From Aurelia coerulea (lineage: Eukaryota > Cnidaria > Scyphozoa > Semaeostomeae > Ulmaridae), in NCBI GenBank assembly GCA_039566865.1, contig CM076948.1, positions 24,811,001-24,875,000 of the forward strand: a stretch of DNA of 64,000 bases, in the 5' to 3' direction. The translations under genes were made by a program, and so were the position numbers. Within the stretch, counting starts at the first letter, position 1, and every line of letters starts with the position of its first letter. Under the pieces are notes generated by a model. That model did no database searches. It had not been told where the DNA came from and saw only the letters and a program-made list of their open reading frames with translations. This document shows, one piece after another, positions 1 through 10,807 of the stretch.

Positions 1-22
1 CTCGAACTTCGGATAATTATCT

Positions 23-3000
23 TCATCCAACAAGCAATGGTGTGAGCCTGAATAAAAGAAAGAGATCGTTTTTACTCGAGATATTTTAATCGTTTTTAAT
101 CGAGATATTTCGTTCCAGAAAGGAATAAATATTAGTACCATAGCACTTACATCATCAAAAGACATTAACTGCCACACATGGCTTCTGTTAAGCCAAAAAA
201 TCCAAAAGTCACGCAAATTCCCATATTGTACAACGTCAAATAGTACAGTTTCATAATGCAGAAAAGAGTAGAGCATTCATACAAGAATGTCAAACACAGC
301 AGCAAGATTTTGAAGAAATTCTTTGATTGAAGAACATTCAATGTTACACACAAACAGCATGTTTCCATGAATTACAAACTGACAGGAAATGGCCACATCG
401 AGTGATTTCATCCGTCATATTTTATATTTCTAATAGATACAATTTCTAATATATTCATTCATACATTTGACTCACTTGATAAGTGAGATTTTCTTCGCTG
501 TGGAATAAGACTTTACCATAAAGCAATGGTAAGAGAAATTTGACAACTTACCTGCCTGGAGATGTAATAGGCTCATAGTATTCCTCATCAGGCATTTCCA
601 TGTCCAATTCCAGCTTCATTATAGTATCCCCTTCTCCGGCCATCTCATCAGTTGGGGCAGCAAACAAGCTAAAATGAAGGCTTTAAAAATTTAACCTACT
701 ACCAATAGATGACCTCGGAATACCAATAGAATGACAACTCTTGTCAGCACCTTAATAAGTTTTGAACCAAGAAAATGGGCGTACACAGGGGAAACAAATT
801 AGCCCCTTCTCCCAAACTCCTAATCCATAAACTCGCACGTGTCGGGGATTATCTATTGTTCATCCATTGTTCTCTGTAGTTTGTTTGGTGGCTTCACCCA
901 AGCCACAAAAAAGTGACCGCTAAAAATCCACTTATATCCGAGCAATCGTAGAAGATATGAATGTTTAGTTTGTTCCTTAGTGAAGTACAAGGATTAATGC
1001 CCAAACAGCAACTTTCATTTTGAAAAAAATACGAAAATCCTGTGCAATATCACCTTTCAAAAAACTGCAAAAATCATCGTTTTGTTTACATTTTGACATC
1101 AGAACCCCTTTAATTGACTCCTCATTCCTCTTTCTTGTGATTAAACATGTTAATCAAGACCACACTGATTCTTTGTGTAAAAATGCTAAACAGGACATAT
1201 ATGACTATGGCCACCGAGAGTTAGCTCGCCCATGGGACAATTGTAGATGGTGGGCCTCCTAGCCATAAAGCAGTTTCAGGAGCGATGCACTCAGAAGGGT
1301 CTAGGGGTACTCCACGGGGAAACCTATAAATATGACAACACCCTAGCTCACAGTAGGACACCCCAAGAAACCTTTTTTGCTCAAATAATCATTCTTACAT
1401 AGCATAGCAGTGAGCAAACTGCAAACATGGACAAATTTTTCTTATCAATCATTTGATTTATGACAAACTGCTGATAGGAAACCGCCAGAAATAAAGAAAC
1501 TCTGCTGAAAATGATCAGAGGTAGCTTTGAAGCTAAGAAACCTTTTTAGATGGTAAATCAATATTCAATTATGGGCTTTAACATGTAAGAAATGTTCAAG
1601 TAGATTTGGTGTTAAAACAAGATTGATCAATATGATATCTTTGCTATCTTTGATATCTTTGCTAAATTGCTTTCATCTTTATCAATGTGTGGGAAGCATA
1701 TTAAGCTTCATGTTCACCAGTTCTTGATCTTGAATTTCCTCACAACTCACTTTTTTCATTTCATATATTTATTTAAAGTTGGTATTTACATAGTTTTAAA
1801 AGAATAAAGCAAATTTACACCAACTATTTACAATAAACCTAAAGTAATACATGTTAATTTACAATCAAAGGAATTCAGTGTCTATTTACAAATTGTACAA
1901 AGGCAACTGGTTCCATCCCAAGTTTTAATTTCCTTTTTGAAAGCTGCAACAGACGCTACAATCTTTGCATCATCGTTTAGGGTATTCCACAGCAGAGCTC
2001 CCCTAAATCTTAGGGAGTTTATCCCATATTTTATCGTGTGAGACCTCTGACGAAGCTCACATAATACACATAATATCGCTGCATTAAAAAATTTCTTGGG
2101 GCTCCTCCCTCGCACATTAAATGCCAATCCTTGGCTCCTTGGATTTACAAAATAGCCTCCTTGTGTCCTCATTCTCCTTGGACTTAACCCATGTACACCC
2201 ACAAGAAAAGTTTTCATTTTTCCTGAAAATACTGAGTGACATTTTGGAATACCATAAAACATTGACTTAAGCAAGATATACCTTGAAGCTCTGCAGTTGA
2301 AGAATACAATTCTTTTCATCTTCTGGTTGAAAAAGAAGTAATTGAATGACCAAAGACTTCCTTCTTCACCAAATGGATCTGATTCAAGGTCTGGATTGTA
2401 GCTGTAGAAAGAAGGGGAAACTTTATAAAAGAAGAATTCCAATGCACCAGAAGAAGCAAAAAGACTATTGAAACAAAGGGGCAATGCAAAATATTTGAAT
2501 TCAAATGGACTTGCAATCTTAAAGTTAGATGTGGAAATGATATATAAAATTTCAAGATTCAACAGTATTTTGATACAGCAAATACACACATTAATATGGC
2601 AAGAATCCTTCACATTATGATAAGAATTCATGAGCCATATGAAAGATTGTTAATTTTTCTAAACAATACTTCTTAGGTTGCAAAAACCATGTTGGTGTGT
2701 GCAAAGCATGTACTTTACTAAAAGTATTGTGCAAAAAACTTTCTCCAGTAGGAGAAAAATGGGAATGTGAGGGAAACAGTCCTTATCTTAACCTTGATAT
2801 GGATTTGTGCTGCATCATCCTACAATGAATTTTCTTGCATTAAGACTTTGTGAAGGTAACAAAGCTAAAAACATAAAAATGAAACCTGGAGAAATAAAAA
2901 TCTGGGGAAATGTGGTCCTTCAGAATATCATATAGCCGAGGGGTGAATCACTCCTAAAAATCTCGTACACCTTTCACAAATTACCAAAAAAATCTCTGAA

Positions 3001-6000
3001 ATCTCTATGAAATTGTTAAAATCTCAAAATCTTTAGAAAAAAGTCATAAAATCTAAGAAATCTTATAAAAATCTCGAAATCTTTCAAAAAATCCTGGAAT
3101 CTTGAAGAAAAGACCTTGAAATCTCAAAATCTTTCGCAATAACCAAAAGAGTTTGCGCAATTTCGGAAAATTTAATGCCTTGAAGGAATCAAATTTCATT
3201 CAATTGCCAATCGAAATATCCTTGCATTTTTTTCTTGCTTTTATGAGCACTGCAAATGAGGTAGATTGACTCTCGTAGATTTCTTGTTTTCAAAATGGAA
3301 TCCCTCACCATGAGCACATCCAAGGTACATCCAAGAGAGTTAAGAAACTCTAAAACAAACCTTGCAATACCCATGTTGAGAACTGGCAATGGCCAAAAAT
3401 CCTTTGCTTATCGTGGGGCCAGTCTCTGGAACAGTCTTGATTTGGATACAAAGATGGCTCCCTCAATCAATGCCTTCAAGTCCAAAATCAATGAAAAATA
3501 AACCTTTTATATATGGAGGTGTATCGCTGTAAATTTATATATCTTTAATTTTGACGTATCCCGCTCTTTTTATTGTAAATTTTGTAGTATATAATTCTTT
3601 AATTTTGTAAGTAATTTTTTGCAGGGCCAATTGTAAAACAGTATTTATACTGAATTTGTACCCTGGGTAAACAATTTTACAATGAAATGAAAAATGAATA
3701 TGAGACCAAGTGTGTGAAAGATTTATAAGTAGCGAGCCACCTTGACGTTTTATTGGTAGCGAGCCACCTTAACCAATTGTTTTGTGTGTTTTACCAATTT
3801 TTACTTGATAGTGAGCCACCTTATCGTTGTTTCGTCATTTCGAAATTTTCGGCAGTGAGCCATCTTAAGTGCAGATCCACCTTAACCGTGAAACCTCCGT
3901 GGGGCACCTTTTTTGTGTTGTTACCTATTTCTGCTTAAGGTGGATATGCACTTAAAGTGGCTCACTGCCAAACAAAATTCAAAATGACGAAACAGCGATA
4001 AGGTGGCTCACTACCAAGTAAAAATAGGTAAAAACACACAAAAACAATTGGTTAAGGTGGCTCGCTGCCAATATAAAGTTAAGGTGGCTCGCTACCAATA
4101 AAACTTTCACACACTTGGTGTCCTATCGCTCATGCCCTCACATTGAACAAGATCCAATGGTGTTTCTATCTCTCCCGAGATATGAGGGAGTTGGATGAAG
4201 CATATGTCTCTAGAGATGTTCTAATCCAACTTTATAGACTTTATGTTAGGCCTCATCTTGACTATAGCAATATAATTTATCACAAATACCATACTATACT
4301 AGTATGCGCCTTTATTTCAAGAACAAACTCGAACAAACTCTGTATGCTGCTGCTGTAGCTGCTAAATGTTCCAAAAATCCCAAAATCCTTAGGTTCCTAC
4401 CTTTATCGGAATGAAAAGTCAAACCTCAAAGATTTTTAAAAATCTTGAAATCTCATGAAAAATCCCGAAAAATCTCAAAATCTCTCATTTTATCATGGGA
4501 TTTTTCAAAATCTCAAAATCTCGTACACCCTTTTCAGGAGTGAATCACCCCTCGCATATAGCCATAGCCGGCTTCCATTTCTGAATTTGGACAGGCATCA
4601 ATATGGATTTCTCTGAACAGGCGTGCATAATGTTCAAACCTGCCTGGGAGCGGTAGAAATTCTCTGAAAACCTGCCTGCATATCAATTTGTACAGCTAGG
4701 GTAGAGAAGGCTATTACCAGAACCAGGAATAATGCAGGTATCAAACAGTAAGTTTTTAAACATGGAGCAACGAAACGATTAATCATATATTCAACAGCAG
4801 AACATGAGCAATTTGTACCATTTGCTTGCTATCATTCATCATCTTACTGCAATTACATTTCATCAAAAACTATTTTAGAAAAACTGCCTGCAAAACATTG
4901 CTGTGGAAAAAGCTGCCTGGGAACTTTGTTCCCACGTTCCCATGTTTATGCACGCCTGTCTCTGGATTATCTACTCTAAGTGTCAAAGAAATTCAAGCAA
5001 ACCTGTAGATATTGCAGTCCTGTAATGAAATCTGCTCATCAATACTTGACCACAGATGTGCACTCATTTTAGCATATGGCTCTCCAATAGCAGTAGACAA
5101 ATTACTGTTGATGGAATTTATGACCCACTCTAAATTTGGTTCTCTGCTGAACTCCTCTGATTTGGCATTACTGAAGTCATAATCTTGAAAGCTTGCATTC
5201 AGAGTTGCAATGAGGTAGAACAGCGTTCTCCTGCTACAAGTTGAAGAAATAATGATGTTTTCATCTTCATCTACACTGATGCTTCTGCTGGCCTTCATAT
5301 AGGAAACTGGTGAAACACTCAGTTGCGACTCAGGTGGCGACAAAGCTTCAAGATCGTTTGGGCTATGACCATCAGTATTTAGATGCTTGTAGAGCCTTTT
5401 GTCTTGACCAGTCATCTTACAGGAGTAGCATTCAAGGCTGAAAAAAAGAAATTCACAAATTGTGATTTCATGACATGATCCAAAGGTTTTTGGGGAGGGC
5501 TATGATTATGTCTTTATTAACAGATATGCAACCAAAATTGATTCTTTGCAGACTGAAAATGCTAGTCTTGAATTGCAAACTCAGTGCATTGAAAACCAAA
5601 TGTGATAATAAATTTTGCAGTTCGATTTATGGAAAGTTTGAAATGTGCCAATATCAAATGTCTTGTTTGGTTTATAGGAAAGAAGAGTTTTGCCTTACTT
5701 TTTCTACCAAAGGCATTATTATTGTGCCAGTTGTTCAGGAGTTGAACAAAAATTGAAATAATTTGCCTTGTTTGTGTGCCGATAGAGGGTCATGTCAGTT
5801 GTTCTCTTATTGCTAAACTAGGTGAGCAAATTTTGAACATTGATTTTGTATTGTTGTGCAGAAAAATGGATGGGAATCTCAGAGGGGTCTCAGAAAAACG
5901 TGCTCGAAAAAGTATTGGAAAGTTTTTACACAGATTATAGGTGTGGAAATTTTATCAGATTCTATGATTACATAAACCTTTTAGCTATTCTTCAAAAGAG

Positions 6001-6385
6001 CCTGGATCAAGCATTATTTTGATACATTTTATAGGCAAGGTTTGATCTTTCGATTGAGTGGCGTTATAGCTTCTATCAGTATTGTGCACATTCAAAAATT
6101 CTACAAAATGTAGCAAAATATTGTTCAATTATGATTTGTTTCAGAATAGCTAAAGGTCTATTCAGCGCACACAGTTAACAAAATTTCCAATTGGCACTGG
6201 ATCTGGCATGTCGCATATTTTTAGTCTATAAACAAGAAATATTCTTCTTCCATAATTTGTGTTGTGGAGTCCCACAAAAATAATGGGTACGTATATTATT
6301 ACCTCCCACAAATCCGAATATTTTCAGATTCCACCGACAATTCTGTGCTCAGAGAGTCAAATGTTGTGTTCTCCAGAAGCTTCAT
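23..6385 (-). CDS. MAF1: MAF1, repressor of RNA polymerase III (five-exon gene model)
   Basis: Exons on the minus strand: 6385-6303, 5437-5003, 2401-2282, 668-552, 47-23. All junctions keep frame (phase 2 throughout) with GT donors and AG acceptors, giving 780 nt = 259 aa plus stop; human MAF1 is 256 aa. MAF1 is a nuclear/cytoplasmic repressor that binds Pol III and blocks its recruitment by TFIIIB; in other animals it is inactivated by TOR-dependent phosphorylation. Visible family features: N-terminal [12 protein letters not shown] (1-12); ECYSCKM (30-36); a Ser-Pro-rich linker with ALSPP around residue 61 and VSP around 70, where mammalian phosphosites lie; [14 protein letters not shown] (98-111) then YDFS at 114-117; [12 protein letters not shown] (124-135); box C with [17 protein letters not shown] (180-196) and KRIVFF (202-207); acidic tail in exon 4. 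Exons 1-4 are secure by homology; the 25-nt exon 5 (LTPLLVG, stop) is inferred from a pyrimidine-rich acceptor and the correct phase. Intron 2 holds a TIR transposon and intron 3 a LINE tail. Confidence 0.93.
669..1881. other. MAF1 intron 3, distal part
   Basis: AT-rich intron sequence between exon 4 and the LINE tail. Open frames here are short and unlike any family I know. A small GATATCTTTGCTA repeat occurs around 1627-1665. Confidence 0.6.
1882..2281 (-). pseudogene. LINE reverse-transcriptase 3' tail in MAF1 intron 3
   Basis: The minus-strand frame includes [20 protein letters not shown] and then [10 protein letters not shown] with a C-x-C-x-x-C ending (CLCTIC) and a stop at 1882. This is the typical C-terminal end of CR1/L2-like non-LTR retrotransposon polymerases (family knowledge). 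Only the 3' end of the element is present. The LINE-like part is clear from about 2090 downward; between 2281 and 2090 the frame is open but not recognisable. The fragment is in the same orientation and frame as MAF1 exon 3. Confidence 0.7.
3295..3501 (+). pseudogene. Reverse-transcriptase C-terminal scrap inside TIR element copy 1
   Basis: The frame reads [20 protein letters not shown], then a SLWNSL block and a FKSKINEK end, matching the last part of many LINE polymerases. It is short, has no upstream polymerase core, and lies before rather than after the other polymerase scrap of this element, so order is not collinear with a normal polymerase. The corresponding segment is missing from copy 2 (13772-14975). 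Confidence 0.6.
3702..4122. repeat. Nested foldback element with repeated GTGGCTCRCTRCC motifs
   Basis: An imperfect palindrome of about 420 bp. Each arm carries several copies of a motif close to AAGGTGGCTCGCTACCA (or its complement) separated by AT-rich spacers. Outer ends read ACCAAGTGTGTGAAAG and its complement. A related copy sits at 14147-14550 inside TIR element copy 2. Confidence 0.75.
4143..4370 (+). pseudogene. Reverse-transcriptase internal scrap inside TIR element copy 1
   Basis: Plus-strand translation contains [20 protein letters not shown], the well-known (Y/F)-x-RPHLDY segment of LINE polymerases. About 30 bases later the match continues in another frame ([13 protein letters not shown]), so at least one frameshift is present. 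The same scrap, also broken, occurs in copy 2 at about 14640-14795. Confidence 0.65.
4555..5002. other. MAF1 intron 2, remainder
   Basis: From the transposon's right target duplication to the exon 2 donor I see only AT-rich intron sequence, with no coding similarity or repeat structure. Confidence 0.6.
5975..6162. mobile_element. MITE family M1, copy 1 (MAF1 intron 1)
   Basis: About 188 bp. It begins AACCTTTTAGCTATTCT and ends AGAATAGCTAAAGGTCTATT, an imperfect inverted pair. The interior (AAAGAGCCTGGATC near the left, CTACAAAATGTAGCAAAATA near the right) is shared with copies at 11361-11548 and 20471-20664. No coding capacity. Confidence 0.75.
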
Positions 6386-6525
6386 GTTTCTTGTTTCGCG
6401 ATGTTGCTTTCAACAACAAACAAAATAACACACTCCAGATACTTTCAGCAGCTCCAAAAACTTCCGTACAAGTGTTTATTGACAGGAGGCGTTGCTGTGC
6501 AGGCTATTTTAGCTTGTGATACAAT

Positions 6526-6978
6526 TTAGGCCAGACGTAACGGACAACAACTAAAATTTGAACCACTACTACTAGAACTTGCAGCTGTGAGAAAGTTCGG
6601 CACTTTAAAACTACTAAAAGCCATTGGTGAACCCAGCATTGGTGAATGCAAACTGTCCAGTAAGTCTTTCATAAAATATGCTCCTTTCTTTGGCGAATAT
6701 CCTGTGCGAAACATATAGAAATCCGCAATGATGTCCCGATATAGCAACGCTCTCACAAAATATGGGCCTAAAACGTAAGAGGCCTCGTAGCAAGCAAGCT
6801 GGATAAGGCTATCTGTTTCGATTCGACACTCTTTGGTTTCGATTAAAGACACACACCACGCTATTCGAGAAGCTTCTCTGCTACTTTCTGTCTTGTTTTC
6901 TTGTCTCTTTCTTCGAAGATATTGACGAATTTGTTTCCCTTTCGCAGCTTTGGAATTTATTGCGCTCAAAATTTTCCC
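6526..6978 (-). other. Unidentified open reading frame upstream of MAF1
   Basis: An open minus-strand frame of about 150 codons ending at 6526, 140 bp upstream of the MAF1 start codon. It has no ATG near its 5' end (the in-frame codon at 6969 is TTG, and a stop lies just upstream), so if real it is an internal or terminal exon. The N-terminal part is basic (KGKQIRQYLRRKRQ) and the C-terminal part Ser-rich. I recognise no domain. It could be a gene fragment or chance. Confidence 0.25.
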
Positions 6979-7470
6979 TCCTTAACAATAGCAGGAAATG
7001 ACGTCATGTGTAACTGTGGAATTTATCCCATGATGCATTTGATGTGCTACTGGTGACCAACCATTTTTGGCCATTGGCCAACAGGTCCAAAATAGATGTA
7101 ACACTAACACGACACATAATACAAATTTTGTCGCAATCTTTACGTTATTTGTTTTGAGACACAAGCGTTTTTAAACGGAGAGAGAGAATCAACATAAGAA
7201 AATCTGGTCATAGATTGCTCCGTTTTTTGTTATCATCCGTTTTGATGCATTGAAGCTACCCGTTCAAATTCTTAAAATTAGTGAACAAATGATTTTGTCA
7301 GTTTTAGCAAGCCGCGTAGTGCCAGACTGCACTCGTTGTTTCTTGAGCGAGAAAGTGCAGTTTGTGGTTTAAACTGGATATGCGCAACTAAAGCTGATAA
7401 CAAACACAAGTCCCCTAGAAAATACCGGATGTCTCAAAAATGTATACAAATTTGGTTGACTCCGAATTTA

Positions 7471-7910
7471 GCTTTAACCAAAGGCTAATCACTCTCAAAA
7501 TGTTTCTCGATAGTTACCTTAACGTAGATACCTCGTTTGTTGGTATTGGTGCTTCTTTAAAGCTCAAATTTGGGTGCACTTGCAAGCCAAAGCTTTGGCC
7601 TTTTGGCCTAAGCAAATTCCTGAAGCACATCGAAATCGAGATCGAAATTAAGAACTAAAATTAATGAAAAATTAAGAGACTTCCCAATGGGTGACTGGGG
7701 GGGGGGGGGTGACTTCTGGAAAACAGAATAACACAAGATTAAAATTGCCTAGGCCAAAAGGCTAAAGCTCTGGTTTGGAGGAAGAGGCAAATTTGAGCTT
7801 TCAAGATTAACTTGTCTGCTCTCAAAGCACCAATACCAACAAACAAGGTATCTATATTCAAGTTAACTATCAAGAAACATCTTTAGAGTGATTATACATT
7901 GATTAAAGCT
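7471..7910. mobile_element. Foldback (MITE-like) element with G-run in the loop
   Basis: Left arm about 7471-7613, right arm about 7747-7910, inverted to each other: CTCGTTTGTTGGTATTGGTG in the left arm pairs with CACCAATACCAACAAACAAG in the right. The loop contains a run of 13 G around 7697. The arms differ by several small indels, so it is not recent. The right end touches the stop codon of the neighbouring open frame at 7910. Confidence 0.75.
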
Positions 7911-8196
7911 TAATTCACAGCGCTGGATTCAATCAAATCCGTATACATTTTTTGGAAAACCCGGTACTTTGGGTTATCTTGGTATTGTTTTTGAGCTTTT
8001 GAGATTTTGGGGTTAATGCATCTTCTGAGAAACGGAAAGACCGCTCTATCGATGATGGCATCTTTCATCTGCTGAAACAAATAAGTTCCTTCATACAACT
8101 GTAAGAGAAGCTCAAGAGTAGTCAAGTTTTCGTGGGCAACTATGTGGTCCACAAGGCACGATGTCTTCTCAATTACCTCATTTATAAGACTATCAA
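7910..8196 (-). other. Unidentified coding-like open reading frame
   Basis: Minus-strand open frame of about 95 codons including LTTLELLLQLYEGTYLFQQM, VFPFLRRCINPKISKAQKQY and KYRVFQKMYTDLI before a stop. Composition (mixed hydrophobic and charged, helix-like, few low-complexity runs) resembles real protein more than most frames here. No in-frame ATG precedes the MDHIVAHENL stretch; the codon for that M is GTG (Val), so the frame would need an upstream exon. Family not recognised; it may be a gene fragment carried with the repeats. Confidence 0.3.
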
Positions 8197-8346
8197 ACCA
8201 TCCATTTTAGCACTGTTAATTATGGAATCAGGGGATGCCTTCTATGCTAAATTATTAAAAGATATCTCTTTGACAAATTTTTCTCACGCTCTGACTTTTA
8301 GAATGACTGCCACTGTCACAAAATTACAAAAGTTTCCTTATCGCTT

Positions 8347-9090
8347 ATGGCAAGTATGACATTAGGTGATGCATTCTGAGCCAAAGTAAGGGGCTTGGTC
8401 CCAAAAAGTTTCCTGTGGGCAAAACCTCATGTCGATCCCCTTACATAATTTACCCTGGCCACACCACTCCCTTGGAGGTCTGAAAGTAGATTGTTTGCGA
8501 CAATGGCGTGGCCACGGGGAAGGGGGAATGGGGGGCAATTGCCCCCCCCCCCCACTTTTTCAAAAGAAGGTCCTCGAGATTCCTCTAAAACCGAGGAGAA
8601 AATAGCTGGATATAGGTTGGGTAAGAAATAAGAATTTTCCGAGAAAGTAAAATCTTCCATTTTAGCACTGGCAAGCGTGATATTGGGAGATGCATTCTAA
8701 GCCAAAGTAAAAGATCTTTATTTCAAAAATTTTCCTCGTGCTCTGATTCATAGGATAACTGTTCATAAAACTATCAAAATTTTCTTGTCACTAATGGCAA
8801 GCATGATATTGGAAGATGCATTCTAAGCCAAAGTTAGAGATCTTTATTTCAAAAATTTTCCTCGTGCTCTGATTCATAGGATAACTCTTCCCAAAACTAT
8901 CAACATTTTCTTGTCGCTAATGGCAAGCATGATATTGGGAGATGCATTCTAAGCCAAAGTAAAAGATCGTTTTTCAACAATTTTCCTCGTGCTCTGATTC
9001 ATAGGATAACTGTTCACAAAACTATCAAAGTTTTCTTGTCGCTAATGGCAAGCATGATATTGGGAGATGCATTCTAAGCCAAAGTAAAGG
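8347..9090. repeat. 125-bp minisatellite, about four copies, interrupted
   Basis: GCAAGCATGATATTGGGAGA-type unit starts at 8671, 8797, 8923 and 9048, a spacing of 125-126 bp, with an older unit near 8350. Units share TGCATTCTAAGCCAAAGT and CTCGTGCTCTGATTCATAGG. A 300-bp block with C and G runs (about 8400-8650) interrupts it; TAATTTACCCTGGCCA occurs in that block and again after the last unit near 9150. Confidence 0.8.
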
Positions 9091-9336
9091 GCGTGGCCCC
9101 AAAATTTTTCCTGGAGGCCCAGACCACCTCGTTCCAATTCCCCCCCACTTAATTTACCCTGGCCATGCCACTGGTTTACGAATATAAATCTCCTTGCAAA
9201 TTATCTGTTTGTCAATTTTCACTGAAAGTTCTGATCTTTTTACTAATATTGTTTAGAAAAAAGAATAAAATCAAATTGATCCGTGTTACCTTGCTTGGGA
9301 AAGACCCTCCAAGAAATCTTAAAAAACCGCATAACC

Positions 9337-9378
9337 TAGCCTGATAACCAGACCCGATTGGGTCTGGTTATCAGGCTA
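9337..9378. repeat. Perfect 19-bp inverted repeat with 4-base loop
   Basis: TAGCCTGATAACCAGACCC (9337-9355), GATT loop, and the exact complement (9360-9378). Nothing around it resembles a gene or a larger element. Confidence 0.9.
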
Positions 9379-9682
9379 CGCATAATCACGATCAAATGTT
9401 TTCAACGCGTGTTTTCAACGCGTTGAGCATATTCTATCCTCTTGGGTTGGGACTAAATTGCCCGGAATAATTTACTTATGCTTGTGGGGATGTCACTTTC
9501 AGATAGCCGGTCTTAGTCAAGTGAATTCTAAAATGAAATTGAAAATTTCCACCATTACATAATATATTTGCTAAAATGATTGCCTTGATATCTATGATAT
9601 CTAGCAAGCATCAGTGGTCATGCAAACCGAGATTCTTTTTACTACCTCATCAAGTAGCAGAAATCGAACTCGAACTGCAGCC

Positions 9683-10279
9683 AAAACAAGGGCAGATTTT
9701 GTAATACAATAGCATGAGTTGCTTTTGTTGACACCTCAATTCAAAACGATTAGCGATCACAGACAAAGGAATTTCTATCAACCAGTAATTCAAAACAAAC
9801 GAAGCCGCTAAAGTGTCTCTGAAACCCAGGTACCTAGCTCGCTCGCTGCGCATTCCAGAAATTATTTTTAAGAACAAACATGAGCATAGATCGAAAGAAG
9901 GATATATCTACACATCTGCCGCGGGCAGTTTATTTCTTTGGTCCAGAAGCTGAGCAGTAAATGTTTTGATAACACCCAAAAAAATAAGAGAATTGAATCG
10001 CCTCCTAAACGGCTTTTGAACCAAACAAATAAAATGCCCGCGGCAGATGTGTAAGTGCATCCTTCTTCTTTCGATCTATGCTCATGTTTGCCCTTAAAAC
10101 AGTTTCTGGAATGCACAACGAGCGACCTAGCTACCTGGGTTTCAAAGAAACTTTTGCGGCTTTATTTGTTTTGAATTGCTGGTTGAGAGAATTTCCTTTG
10201 TCTGCAATCGCTAATCGCTTTGAATTGAGGTGTCAACAAAAGCAACTCATGCTATTGTATTACAAAATCTGCCCTTGTT
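9683..10279. mobile_element. MULE-like foldback element F, copy 1 (9-bp target duplication)
   Basis: Termini begin AACAAGGGCAGATTTTGTAA and its complement (two extra A at the left). It is flanked by a perfect 9-bp duplication ACTGCAGCC (9674-9682 and 10280-10288). The inverted arms are each about 250 bp and fill nearly the whole element. Long inverted arms plus a 9-bp duplication are typical of Mutator-like elements (established knowledge); no transposase is present. The only copy of this family outside TAT. Confidence 0.88.
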
Positions 10280-10288
10280 ACTGCAGCC

Positions 10289-10807
10289 CTGAAAATGCCA
10301 TGTGGTTAAAGTTGCACCTCTTGGGGCATTCCCATAAACTAATAGAATCAAAAACAGAATTGTTCAAACATAAAAAAGACCTCTCTGGATCTTGCAACTC
10401 GAATGACTGATAAAATGTTAAATACAAATAATTTAGAACAATAATACTCCCCAAACACCAAGCTAACAATAAACTCACAAGAAACACGAAGATAGCCTAA
10501 CAACGACATACAATAACTCACACTTGCACATTACAGTAAGTATAAGTCTCGAAAAGTAACAGGTGAGTCAAAAAAGTAAACAAAGTTTTTACGGCACAAA
10601 AGCCTTTACACTGCTTCAGGACAAAATCGTCCCACAGACGGAAAGAACAAAAATGTTGCGGATTAGTAGGCACTGTGTAAACGGGAGGCTGATCTGTTCG
10701 TTACAAGTTTGCAAATGATCCAAAGTTGCCTTGGTACAGTATACACGGGTTCTTGCATGATGAAATTTTACTTCGCTAAAATCAATTATACCGTTGTAGA
10801 ATCAAAG
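10289..10807. other. Intergenic DNA, nothing recognised
   Basis: AT-rich single-copy-looking sequence between two repeats. No coding similarity, RNA gene or repeat structure seen. Confidence 0.6.

Larger units (their letters stand above)
2937..4554. mobile_element. Nonautonomous TIR DNA transposon, copy 1 (8-bp target duplication)
   Basis: Ends are inverted copies of CGAGGGGTGAATCACTCCT with one mismatch, flanked by a perfect 8-bp duplication CATATAGC (2929-2936 and 4555-4562). An 8-bp duplication fits hAT-like elements, though other superfamilies also give 8 bp. Both sub-terminal regions are runs of AAATCTC-type degenerate short repeats. The body contains two reverse-transcriptase scraps in plus orientation (3295-3501 and about 4143-4370) and a nested foldback at 3702-4122. 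No transposase was seen. It lies in MAF1 intron 2. Copy 2 is at 13772-14975. Confidence 0.85.

Noticed and set aside
1020..1262. 80-codon plus-strand open frame
   Set aside because: Opposite to MAF1 in its intron 3, no homology recognised and no supporting signals.
3753..3938. Open frame in the nested foldback (also at 14293-14526)
   Set aside because: Both are translations of the same palindromic motif series and differ between copies.
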